NCBI GenBank assembly: GCA_016235165.1
Contig: JACRLX010000035.1
Location: forward strand, 1-50,233
Direction: 5' to 3'
DNA: 50,233 bases
Source of the DNA: Rhodocyclales bacterium
GTDB lineage: Bacteria; Pseudomonadota; Gammaproteobacteria; Burkholderiales; Rhodocyclaceae
Shown here: in pieces, positions 17,243-25,679 of the stretch
How positions within the stretch are numbered: position 1 is the first letter of the stretch
How the letters are laid out: each line of letters opens with the position of its first letter
Notes under the pieces: generated by a model
What the model was told of the DNA's origin: nothing
Database searches by the model: none
Seen by the model: only the letters and a program-made list of their open reading frames with translations
Made by a program: the position numbers and the translations under genes

Positions 17243-18229
17243 TCACGCCGCCAGCAGCGCCTGGTTGCGCCCCTCGCGCTTGGCCTGGTAGAGAGCGCCG
17301 TCGGCGAGGGCGACCAGGTCGGCAGGCAGGGATTCGCGAGACACCGTCATGCAGGCGACACCAATGCTGACCGTCACGTAGCCTGCCGCTTCCGACTCGG
17401 CATGCGGTAGCCGCAGGTCCGCCACCGCCGAACAAATGCGCTGGGCAACGATCAGTGCGCCTGCGGCCTCGGTAGATGGCAGCAGGACCGCGAATTCCTC
17501 TCCGCCATAGCGCGCCACTGCGTCACTCGAGCGTTTCACCGCGTCGCTCATGGCGGTCGCCACGCTGCGCAGGCACTGGTCGCCCGCCTGGTGGCCGTAG
17601 GCGTCGTTGTAACGCTTGAAGAAATCGACGTCGATCATCAACAGCGACAGTACATTGGATTCGCGGGAGGCGCGTCGCCATTCGCTGTGCAGGGCCTCGT
17701 CGAAGCAGCGTCGATTGGCCACCCCGGTCAGGCCGTCACGCGTGGCCCGCAGTTGAAGCTCGTCTTCCGCCAGTTTCTGCGCGGTGATGTTGCGCAGGGT
17801 TTCGACTACCGCGATCAGTTTGCCGGACTCTTCGTAGATGGGGCCGGCATCGATCGCGAGATAGAGCCGGGTGCCCTTCCGCGGCATGACACACCAGTTC
17901 ATGGCGCTGCGCCCGAAGGCGATGGCTTCGTCGTCATGGCTATGGTCGTGATCGGCGTAGAGGGTGTCGATCTCCAATGTCCGGCCCTGGGCGATGAGGT
18001 CGGCGAGGCAGGGACGCGGTGTGTCGTAGAAGCCGCGCCAGTGGTCGCTGGTACCGATGACGTCCGCGGCCTTGATGCCGGTCAGCCGTTCGCAGGCCAG
18101 GTTCCAGATGATGACCCGGCAGTTGGCATCGATCACGAAGGTCGGAACCACAAGGTGTTCCATCAGTCGAATCGAGAAATCGAGGCTGCCGTATTCGACC
18201 TTGTCTGGCGACTCGCTTTGAATTTCCAT
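17243..18229 (-). CDS. Diguanylate cyclase with PAS sensor domain
   Basis: The ATG at 18229, after a GGGAGG site, gives 328 residues; the longer open frame would overlap the upstream ligase gene. An N-terminal PAS domain (about 15-150: FVIDANCRVIIWNLACERLTG) is followed by a short helix (ITAQKLAEDELQLRATRD) and a GGDEF domain with intact active site GGEEF (242-246). RSSD (233-236) stands exactly five residues before it, forming the inhibitory I-site, so product feedback by c-di-GMP is expected. It makes c-di-GMP from two GTP in response to a signal bound by the PAS domain; no heme or FAD residues can be assigned. No transmembrane segment is present. It is the last gene of a minus-strand series. 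Confidence 0.93.
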   Translation of the reverse strand: MEIQSESPDKVEYGSLDFSIRLMEHLVVPTFVIDANCRVIIWNLACERLTGIKAADVIGTSDHWRGFYDTPRPCLADLIAQGRTLEIDTLYADHDHSHDDEAIAFGRSAMNWCVMPRKGTRLYLAIDAGPIYEESGKLIAVVETLRNITAQKLAEDELQLRATRDGLTGVANRRCFDEALHSEWRRASRESNVLSLLMIDVDFFKRYNDAYGHQAGDQCLRSVATAMSDAVKRSSDAVARYGGEEFAVLLPSTEAAGALIVAQRICSAVADLRLPHAESEAAGYVTVSIGVACMTVSRESLPADLVALADGALYQAKREGRNQALLAA

Positions 18230-18261
18230 GTTTTGCCTCCCCCGGCCGATACCCCGGCCGC

Positions 18262-19797
18262 TCAGATTTTTATTGTCCGTCCCGACCAATACGGCTCGCG
18301 CAACTCGCGCTTGAGCGTCTTGCCCGCCGCGTTGCGCGGGAAGGCGGGCAGGATTACTACTTCGCGCACACGCTGGTAGCGCGCGGCGACGCGTTCGTTG
18401 ATCCAGTCGCGCAGCTCCGTCGCCGTGGTACTGGCGCCGACTTTCAATACGACAGCGGCAAGCGGGGTTTCGCCCCAGGTCTCGTGCGGTACGCCGAAGA
18501 CGGCAACTTCGGCGACCTCGGGATGGCGGCTGGCGATGTCCTCGATGTCGCGCGGATAGACCTTGACCCCGCCCGAGTCGATCATGTCCTTCTTGCGGTC
18601 GACGAGGTAGAGGTAGCCTTCCGCGTCGAGGTAGCCGATGTCGCCGCTGAAGATCCAGCCGTCGCGCACGGTCTGCGCCGTGAGTTCCGGCTTGCCCCAG
18701 TAACCCAGCATGACGAAGGGGCCGCGGCCGACGATTTCGCCGGCCTCGCCCGGCGGCAGGTCGTGGCCGGCCTCGTCGACGATGCGCACCTCGCTGAACG
18801 CGGGCGGGCAGCCCACCGAGCCGGCCTTGCGCACCGCGTCGGTCCTGTCGAGGATGGTGAGGAAGCCCTCGGTGAGTCCGTAGAGTTCGTGGAAGCGGCC
18901 GGGCAGCAGGGAATTCAACTGGTCCTTGCGCGCCTGGGCGAGAGGTGCACCGAGCGAGAGGATCATTTGCAGCGATTGCAGCCGGGCCGGGTCGAAGGCA
19001 GGCGAGTCGAGCAGGGCGATGATCTGCGCCGGCACCACCATGATGTGGGTGACCTTTTCGCGGGCGATGGTCTCCAGCATCGCGGCGGCGTCGAACTGGC
19101 GCTGCAGGATGTAGGTGGCGCCGAGGTGGAAGGCCGGCATCAGGGTGACGAAGGCGCCGTTGAAGACGATGGCGCCGGTGTGCAGCACCACCGATTCCGG
19201 CGTCATGCGCCAGGCCGGCCCCAGCAGCAGCGCGTAGTTGGCGCGGATGCGGTGGCTGTGCATGATGCCCTTGGGCAGGCCGGTGGTGCCCGAGGTGTAC
19301 ATGATGTTGAACAGGTCATCGGGGGCGACCCCTGCATCTGGCGGCGGTCCGTCGGGCGCCTCGGCCACCCGTAGCGCATAGCTGCCCCAGGGCGGCTGCC
19401 CGGTATCGATCAGCAGGACGCGTGCGCTTGTGAGCGTCGGCAGCTCGCCGATCACGGCTTCGACCACCGGCAACAGGCTCTTCTGCGTCACCAGGCATAC
19501 GGCGCCGGCGTCATTGATCAGGCCGGCAAGGCCGCTGCCGGTGAGCAGCGGCGAGAGGGGGACGATGACGGCGCCGCAGCGCGCGCAGGCCCAGTAGAGT
19601 TCGAGCAGTTCCAGGGTGTTGGGCAGCAGGGTGGCGACCCGCTCGCCCTTCTTTACACCGAGTCCGAGCAACGTATGGGCGACGCGGTCGACGCGGGCGC
19701 TGAACGCGCGGTAGTCGAGGCGCTGGTCTTCGAAGACCACGGCCGTCGCCTGGGGCCGGTAGCGGGCATGGTGGGCAAGCAGCGTCGAGAGTTGCAC
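18262..19797 (-). CDS. AMP-dependent acyl-CoA synthetase/ligase
   Basis: This 511-residue ANL-superfamily enzyme starts at GTG. It shows the P-loop YTSGTTGLPKGIMHSH (about 168-183), the A5 motif ELYGLTEG, A7 GWIFSGDIGYLD, A8 hinge YLVDRKKDMIDSGG and the catalytic lysine motif NAAGKTLKRELR near the C-terminus. It activates a carboxylic acid with ATP to an acyl-adenylate and then to the CoA thioester. Overall style is that of medium/long-chain or aromatic acyl-CoA ligases, but the acid cannot be predicted. It lies 22 bases after the upstream cyclase gene and may be co-transcribed with it. Confidence 0.9.
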   Translation of the reverse strand: MQLSTLLAHHARYRPQATAVVFEDQRLDYRAFSARVDRVAHTLLGLGVKKGERVATLLPNTLELLELYWACARCGAVIVPLSPLLTGSGLAGLINDAGAVCLVTQKSLLPVVEAVIGELPTLTSARVLLIDTGQPPWGSYALRVAEAPDGPPPDAGVAPDDLFNIMYTSGTTGLPKGIMHSHRIRANYALLLGPAWRMTPESVVLHTGAIVFNGAFVTLMPAFHLGATYILQRQFDAAAMLETIAREKVTHIMVVPAQIIALLDSPAFDPARLQSLQMILSLGAPLAQARKDQLNSLLPGRFHELYGLTEGFLTILDRTDAVRKAGSVGCPPAFSEVRIVDEAGHDLPPGEAGEIVGRGPFVMLGYWGKPELTAQTVRDGWIFSGDIGYLDAEGYLYLVDRKKDMIDSGGVKVYPRDIEDIASRHPEVAEVAVFGVPHETWGETPLAAVVLKVGASTTATELRDWINERVAARYQRVREVVILPAFPRNAAGKTLKRELREPYWSGRTIKI

Positions 19798-19819
19798 GTT
19801 CGGGTTCCTGCGGTCGGGA

Positions 19820-22177
19820 TTACTTGGTCTTCATTTCCCAGACACCGTCCCAGTCGTTGGGCGGCGGGTGATTGCGGTAGAAGCGGCAGCGTTCGAGGTA
19901 GATCCTGGTCGGGCCGTCGCCGGGATTCGCGGCAAGCGCTTCGCTGAAATGGCGTTCGGCGCCGAACCAGTCGCGGCGCCGGTAATACTGCAGGCCGGCG
20001 GAAAAGGCTTCGAGCACGTCCTGGCGATGCGGAAAACTGTCTTCGGAGTGGTGGCCCAGGGCTTCGTGGATCGCCACCGGGGTGCTGCGTCCGCGCACCC
20101 GGATCAGGTCGATCTCGCGCGTCGCGGCGTGGTGCCTGACGGCGGCCCAGGTGGCCTCGCAGATCAGGATCGAGGTGCCGTAGAACTTGTTCGCGCCTTC
20201 CAGGCGTTCCGCCAGGTTGACGCGGTCGCCGATCACCGTGTATTCCATGCGCTTGAGCGAGCCGATGTTGCCGGCGACGACATTGCCGGTGCTGATGCCG
20301 ACACCGATGCGGATCGGCTCGGCGCCGCGCGCCGCGCGGCGGCGATTCAGCGCATGCAGGCCGGTCATCATCTTGTTGCCGACGATTACCGCGTTGCTGG
20401 CGTCTTCCTCGCTTTGCAGCACCGAGCCGAACACCGCCATGATCATGTCGCCGATGTACTTGTCGAGCACGCCGTTGTGGGCGAAGACGATATCCACCAT
20501 GTCGGTGAAGTATTCATTGAGCAGGGCCACGGTCTCCTTGGCGCCGAGGCGCTCGGAGATCGAGGTGAAGCCGCGGATGTCGGAGAACAGCACGCTGACA
20601 TCGCGGCCGATGCCGCCGAGCTCGGCCTCGCCGCTTTCCATCAGCTTGTCCACCACCGATTTGCTCATGTAGCGCGACATGGTGTTGCGCAGGCGCTTCT
20701 CGCGGGTGATGTCCTCCATCATCAGCATGTAGCCAATGGCCTCGTCGTGCATGCTGGTCAGCGGCACGGTGACCAGGTTGACCGAGACGGCTTCGCTGCC
20801 TTCGATGATCAGGTCGGTATCGATGGTGATGTCGGTGCGGCCCGAGTCCCGCACCTTGGCCAGGCTGTTCACCACCCAGCGGTTGCGGCCGGGAAAGAGT
20901 TCGTCAAGCTCGCGGCCGACCAGTTCCTCCGCGCCGCGGCGCAGGATGCGTGCCGCCGAGCCGTTGACCTTGCGCACCACGCAGGCCGCATCGAGGGTCA
21001 GCACGGCGTTGTTCATCGAGTGCAGGATGGCCTCGTTGTAGTTGCGCTCGGCGCGCACTTCCTCGAACAACTGGGCGTTTTCGATGGCCACCGCAGCCTG
21101 GGCGCAGAAGGCGCGCAGGCGCCGTTCCTCGGCGGGGCCGAAGGGGCCGCCGCGACGATTGAGGATCTGCATGACGCCGATCTTGCGTTCGCCGCGGGCT
21201 ACGATGGGCATGCACAGCATGCTGTGGGTGCGGTAGCCGGTGTGGCGGTCGACCTCCTGGTTGAAACGCGAATCGGCGTAGGCATCCGCAAGATTGATTA
21301 CCTGGCCGTTGCTGAAGCATTCGCCGGCCAGCCCGGCATTTGCGGGGAAGCGGATGCCTTCGGCGGTGATGCCGCCGGCCACGCGGGAGTACAACTCGTT
21401 GGCGGCCGGGTCGTAGAGGAACAGCGTGCCGCGGTCCGCGCTCAACAGCGTGGTCGCGGCGGCCATGATTTTTTCCAGCAGCGGGTCGAGGTGGATCTCG
21501 GAAACGATGGAAATGCTGACTTCGAGCAGCATCGCCTCCTCGCGCTGCTGGCGCTCGACCTTCTCGAACAGGCGGGCGTTTTCCAGCGCGGCGGAGGCCT
21601 GCAGCGACAGGCCGTCGAGCAGGCGCTGGTCCTCGGCGTCGAAGTCGCCGGACAGCTTGTTGAGCACCTGGGTGACGCCGATCACCTCGCACTTCTTGTT
21701 GCGGATCGGTACGCAGAGGATGTTGCGCGTGCGGTAGCCGGTCTTGCGATCGACCTCCTGGTTGAAGCGCGCGTCGGCATAGGCGTCGCCGATGATCTCG
21801 GCGACGCCGCTGGTGAATACCGAACCGGCGACGCCGAGATGGCTGGGGAAGCGGATCTCGCCGATGGTATCGCCCTGCAGCACGCGCGAAAACAGCTCGC
21901 CGGTCTCCGGGTCGTGGAGGAAGAGCGTGCTGCGGTCGGCGTTCAGCGCTTCGGTGACGACTTCCATCAGGCGCGGGAACAGCACATCGAGCGAGAGGCT
22001 GTCATTGACCCGGTTGGCAATGTCGGCCAGCGCCGTGGTCCGGCGCAGCATCTCGGTGATGCGGTAGAAAAGTTCGGCCTTGCCGGCTTCGTCGAGACCG
22101 TGCAGCAGGCGCTCGATGTCGTCCTGGTGCAGGCGATGCTCGAGGATTTCGCGGATGGTTTCGAAGCCGATCTGCAT
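19820..22177 (-). CDS. Class III nucleotide cyclase with two GAF domains and a PAS domain
   Basis: This 785-residue soluble signalling protein has, in order: a short helical N-terminus, GAF1 (about 45-200) and GAF2 (about 225-370), which share the wording LFLHDPETGELFSRV / LFLYDPAANELYSRV and FNQEVDRKTGYRTRNILCVP / FNQEVDRHTGYRTHSMLCMP. A PAS domain (about 385-495: AILHSMNNAVLTLDAACVV) follows, then a cyclase homology domain (about 520-700). Both metal aspartates are present (LFSDIRGFT and DKYIGDMIMAVFG), as are the EYTVIGDRVNLAERLE transition-state residues. The tail (710-785) looks TPR-like. It probably makes cAMP; the substrate residues were not proven. The paired GAF domains look like an internal duplication and may bind a cyclic nucleotide or other small ligand. 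Confidence 0.9.
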   Translation of the reverse strand: MQIGFETIREILEHRLHQDDIERLLHGLDEAGKAELFYRITEMLRRTTALADIANRVNDSLSLDVLFPRLMEVVTEALNADRSTLFLHDPETGELFSRVLQGDTIGEIRFPSHLGVAGSVFTSGVAEIIGDAYADARFNQEVDRKTGYRTRNILCVPIRNKKCEVIGVTQVLNKLSGDFDAEDQRLLDGLSLQASAALENARLFEKVERQQREEAMLLEVSISIVSEIHLDPLLEKIMAAATTLLSADRGTLFLYDPAANELYSRVAGGITAEGIRFPANAGLAGECFSNGQVINLADAYADSRFNQEVDRHTGYRTHSMLCMPIVARGERKIGVMQILNRRGGPFGPAEERRLRAFCAQAAVAIENAQLFEEVRAERNYNEAILHSMNNAVLTLDAACVVRKVNGSAARILRRGAEELVGRELDELFPGRNRWVVNSLAKVRDSGRTDITIDTDLIIEGSEAVSVNLVTVPLTSMHDEAIGYMLMMEDITREKRLRNTMSRYMSKSVVDKLMESGEAELGGIGRDVSVLFSDIRGFTSISERLGAKETVALLNEYFTDMVDIVFAHNGVLDKYIGDMIMAVFGSVLQSEEDASNAVIVGNKMMTGLHALNRRRAARGAEPIRIGVGISTGNVVAGNIGSLKRMEYTVIGDRVNLAERLEGANKFYGTSILICEATWAAVRHHAATREIDLIRVRGRSTPVAIHEALGHHSEDSFPHRQDVLEAFSAGLQYYRRRDWFGAERHFSEALAANPGDGPTRIYLERCRFYRNHPPPNDWDGVWEMKTK

Positions 22178-22278
22178 GCGCGACGGGAATGGGAGCCCGT
22201 GGATACCGGATGCGGCTTATTGTATCCGGATTCCCTGTCGTGCCAAGGGTTTCCGGCCGGCGCCGGATTGCCCTGCGC

Positions 22279-22851
22279 TCAGCCCTGGACGGCTGTGTGG
22301 CGCGGGCAGGAGACCAGATGATCGTTGACCATGCCGGTGGCCTGCATGTGGGCGTACATCACCGTCGGCCCGATGAAACGGAAGCCGCGACGCTTGAGTT
22401 CCCTGGACATCGTCTCGGCTTGCGGCGTGATTGCCGGTACCTCTGACATCCTGCGCCAGCGGTTGATGCGCGGCCGACCATCGACAAAGCCCCACAGCAG
22501 TTCGTTGAGGCTGCCGCCCTGCTCGTATAGCTCCAGCGTGGCGCGGGCATTGGTGATGCTGGCGGCGACCTTGAGGCGATTGCGCACGATGCCGGCATCG
22601 CCGAGCAGGCGGGCGACGTCCTTCTCGCCGTAGCGGGCAATGCGCTGCGGGTCGAAGCCATGGTAGGCGCGACGGTAGTTCTCGCGTTTGCGCAATATCG
22701 TGATCCACGACAGTCCTGCCTGGGCGCCTTCGAGGATCAGGAATTCGAACAGAGCGCGCTCGTCGCGGCAGGGGACGCCCCATTCCTTGTCGTGGTAGGC
22801 GACGTAGAGCGGATCGTCGCCGCACCAGGGGCAGCGCTCCGTGGATTTCAA
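22279..22851 (-). CDS. tag: DNA-3-methyladenine glycosylase I
   Basis: Tag removes 3-methyladenine from alkylated DNA as the first step of base excision repair. The 190-residue protein starts at a TTG whose bases overlap the stop of the upstream gene (TTGA). RCPWCGDDPLYVAYHDKEWG matches the family N-terminus, with zinc ligands Cys and His near 7 and 20. EGAQAGLSW contains the catalytic-site glutamate, and HLVSC near the C-terminus supplies the last His and Cys zinc ligands. All expected residues are present. Tight coupling to the acyl-CoA synthetase/GNAT gene upstream suggests shared transcription; a functional tie is not evident. Confidence 0.95.
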   Translation of the reverse strand: MKSTERCPWCGDDPLYVAYHDKEWGVPCRDERALFEFLILEGAQAGLSWITILRKRENYRRAYHGFDPQRIARYGEKDVARLLGDAGIVRNRLKVAASITNARATLELYEQGGSLNELLWGFVDGRPRINRWRRMSEVPAITPQAETMSRELKRRGFRFIGPTVMYAHMQATGMVNDHLVSCPRHTAVQG

Positions 22852-25538
22852 TTCAGCACCAGCACGCCGCGCTTGAGGCCGGGGTCTTCCGGGTGCGCCG
22901 AAAGCACGAAGCCGAGGCTGGCGACGAAGGCCAGCATGCGCGCGTTCTCGGACAGGAAGTCGCCATGCATGTAGCGCAGGCCGCGGCTGCGGGCGGTATC
23001 GATGATGACGCCCATCAGCCGGCGCGCCAGGCCCTTGCCCTGCCAGTCATCGGCGACCACGATGGCGAATTCGCAGGATTCGCCGTCCGGGTTGGTGGCA
23101 TAGCGCGCGACGCCGACTTCCTTTTCCGCGCCGTGGTCATCGACGGTGGCAACGAAGGCCATCTCGCGGTCGTAGTCGATCTGGGTCAGGCGTACCAGTT
23201 GCGCCGGCGAGACTTCGCGGATGGTGTTCATGAAGCGCAGGTAGCGCGATTCGGCCGACAGGGCGCGCACGAAGTCCTGCTCGATGTGCACGTCCTCGGG
23301 CTTGATCGGGCGGATCGTGACCAGGGTGCCGTCCTTGGCCTGGTAGCTGGTCTGCAGGTGCGAGGGGTAAGGGTGGATCGCCATGTGGTCATAGCGACCG
23401 GCGGTAATCGGCAGGTTGTCGATCTTGATCCGCGCATCCACCGCCACCGCCGTGTTTTCGTCGACGATCAGCGGGTTGATGTCCATTTCGCTGATCCAGG
23501 GCAGTTCGCAGACCATGGCGGAGACGTTGAGCAGCACGGTTTCGATGGCCTGCATGTTGACCGGCGGCATGTTGCGGAATTCGCCCAGGCGTGCCGTGGT
23601 GCGGGTCGAGGCCAGCATGTCGGCGACCAGCACCGAATTCAGCGGCGGCAGCGCCACCGCGCGGTCGCTGACGTGGGTTTCGACACCGGCGCCGCCGGGG
23701 CCGAAGACGATGGTCGGGCCGAAGATCTTGTCGCGCACCATGCCGACCACCAGCTCGCGGCCGTTGGGCTTCTGGATCATGGGCTCGATGGCGATGCCGT
23801 TGATCTGCGCGTCCGGCCGGTTCTTCTTGACGTCGTCCATGATCTCCAGCCATGAGTCGCGCACCGCGGCGAGGCTGTTGAGGTTGAGGCGCACACCGCC
23901 GGAGTCGGCCTTGTGCACGATCTGCGGCGAGTCGATCTTCATCACCACCGGCAGGCCGAGTTCCTCGGCCAGGACCATCGCCTCCGAGGCCGAGCGCGCC
24001 ACCACGGTCTGCGCGATCGGTACGCGGAAGGCCGCCAGTACCGCCTTGGATTCCATTTCATTGAGAACCTTGCGCCCTTCCATCAGCGCCGTCTCGATCA
24101 CCAGCCGGGCTGATTCGAGGCGCGGCGGCGCCTGCTCCGAGATCGAGGGCGGCGACTGCATCAGCAACTGGCGGTTGCGGTAGTAGTTCGAGACGTGGGC
24201 GAACAGGTCGACCGCCGGTTCTGGCGTCTTGAAGGTGGGAATCGCCGCACCCTCGAACAGTTTGCGCGCCTCGCCCACCTGTTCCTCGCCCATCCAGCAG
24301 GTGACCATGGGTTTGTCGGTGCCGCGGGCGATGTCGATCACCGTGCGCGCGGCCTGGGTCGGATCGGTCATGGCCTGCGGGGTGAGGATCGCCAGTACGC
24401 CGTCCACCGCGTCGTCGTCGATGCAGGCCTGCAGGGCGATGCGGTAGCGCTCGGGATCGGCGTCGCCGAGGATGTCGATCGGATTGGCGCGCGACCAGGT
24501 CGGCGGCAGCAGCTCACCGAGCCTGGTCATGGTCGCCGCGGACAGCTGCGCCAGCGGGATGTCTATGTCGGCGGCATGGTCGGCGGCCATCACGCCGGGG
24601 CCGCCGCCATTGGTGATGATCGCCAGGCGCTTGCCGCGCGGACGGAAGTGGGAGAACAGGGCCGACGCGGCGGCATACATCTGGCCGACGTTGGCCAGGC
24701 GCACCACACCGGCGCGGCGCAGGGCGGCATCGAACACGTCGTCGGCGCCGACCAGGGCGCCGGTGTGCGACAGCGCCGCCTTTTCGCCGGCCGGGTGCTT
24801 GCCGACCTTGATCAGCAGCACCGGCTTGCAGCGCGCGGCGGCGCGCAAGGCGCTCATGAAGCGGCGCGAATTCTTGATGCCCTCGATGTACAGGAAGATA
24901 TTTTCCGTACGTGGGTCGGACACCATGTAGTCGAGTACTTCGCCAAAGTCGATGTCGCCTTCTGCACCCAGCGAAACCACATTCGAGAAGCCGACCTTGT
25001 TGGGTAAGGCCCAGTCGAGGATGGCGGTGCACAAGGCGCCGGACTGCGAGATCAGGCCTATGGTTCCGGCATGGGCAAAGCCGTGGCCGAAGGTCAGGTT
25101 GAGCTGGTTGCCGGGACGCATGATGCCCAGGCAGTTGGGGCCCAGCACGCGCATGCCGTGGCGCCGCGCGTTTTCGAGTACCGCGCGCTCCAGCGAGGCG
25201 CCACGCGGACCGGCTTCGGCGAAGCCGCCCGAGATCACGATGACGTTCTTGCAACCGGCACGACCGCAGGCGTCGACGATTTCCGGCACGATTGCCGCCT
25301 TGGTACAGATCACAGCGATGTCGAGGCGCTGGGGAATGGTATCTACCGAGGCGTAGGTCTTCTGCCCGAATACGGTGTCGTGTTTCGGATTGACGAAGAA
25401 CAGCTTGCCCTTGTAACCCGAGTCGAGCATGTTGCGCACCAGGGTCACGCCGATGGAATTCGGCGTTTCCGAAGCGCCGACGATGGCGATCGATGCCGGT
25501 TCGAAAAGGGTGTGCAGGTAATGACGTTCGTTATGCAT
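22848..25538 (-). CDS. ADP-forming acyl-CoA synthetase / GNAT acetyltransferase fusion (Pat-like)
   Basis: With the ATG at 25538 the protein has 896 residues (a GTG nine codons upstream is possible). The first part is a CoA-binding Rossmann domain (SIAIVGASETPNSIGVTLVRNM), followed by the succinyl-CoA-ligase-like region with VLGPNCLGI and ISQSGALCTAILDW and then an ATP-grasp region (about 480-715; LPVVMKIDSPQIVHKADSGGV). The C-terminal GNAT domain (about 740-896) has the acetyl-CoA loop DDWQGKGLARRLM. This is the PatZ/Pat architecture: such enzymes acetylate lysines of metabolic enzymes, for example acetyl-CoA synthetase, and may bind acetyl-CoA in the ligase half. The catalytic His usual in true ligases appears absent or displaced, as in Pat proteins; this was not checked by alignment. 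Confidence 0.88.
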   Translation of the reverse strand: MHNERHYLHTLFEPASIAIVGASETPNSIGVTLVRNMLDSGYKGKLFFVNPKHDTVFGQKTYASVDTIPQRLDIAVICTKAAIVPEIVDACGRAGCKNVIVISGGFAEAGPRGASLERAVLENARRHGMRVLGPNCLGIMRPGNQLNLTFGHGFAHAGTIGLISQSGALCTAILDWALPNKVGFSNVVSLGAEGDIDFGEVLDYMVSDPRTENIFLYIEGIKNSRRFMSALRAAARCKPVLLIKVGKHPAGEKAALSHTGALVGADDVFDAALRRAGVVRLANVGQMYAAASALFSHFRPRGKRLAIITNGGGPGVMAADHAADIDIPLAQLSAATMTRLGELLPPTWSRANPIDILGDADPERYRIALQACIDDDAVDGVLAILTPQAMTDPTQAARTVIDIARGTDKPMVTCWMGEEQVGEARKLFEGAAIPTFKTPEPAVDLFAHVSNYYRNRQLLMQSPPSISEQAPPRLESARLVIETALMEGRKVLNEMESKAVLAAFRVPIAQTVVARSASEAMVLAEELGLPVVMKIDSPQIVHKADSGGVRLNLNSLAAVRDSWLEIMDDVKKNRPDAQINGIAIEPMIQKPNGRELVVGMVRDKIFGPTIVFGPGGAGVETHVSDRAVALPPLNSVLVADMLASTRTTARLGEFRNMPPVNMQAIETVLLNVSAMVCELPWISEMDINPLIVDENTAVAVDARIKIDNLPITAGRYDHMAIHPYPSHLQTSYQAKDGTLVTIRPIKPEDVHIEQDFVRALSAESRYLRFMNTIREVSPAQLVRLTQIDYDREMAFVATVDDHGAEKEVGVARYATNPDGESCEFAIVVADDWQGKGLARRLMGVIIDTARSRGLRYMHGDFLSENARMLAFVASLGFVLSAHPEDPGLKRGVLVLN

Positions 25539-25679
25539 GTCGGTGGTCGCGCTTTTCAGGAGCACGCGCAGGGTCGGTTGGTGCGGTGCAGCATAGCATT
25601 TCCGGGCCCGGATTTTGGGGGGCGGGCACTAGAAATCACCGGCACGGCGAAGGCGGTTCGACACCGGGCTGCCCTGTGT

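Noticed and set aside
17229-17243. A terminator between the MFS and diguanylate cyclase genes
   Set aside because: Only 13 bases separate the convergent stops and no hairpin with a T run is visible.
18426-18449. A further copy of the 24-bp element in the acyl-CoA ligase gene
   Set aside because: KVGASTTATELRDW on the minus strand fits the ordinary ligase pattern (KPGAxxxxxELxxW); about 20 of 24 bases match, but common descent with the element is not needed.
19868-22321. 817-residue open frame on the plus strand opposite the GAF-cyclase gene
   Set aside because: Same reason: the minus-strand gene carries full cyclase and GAF motifs, and the antisense product has only biased composition.
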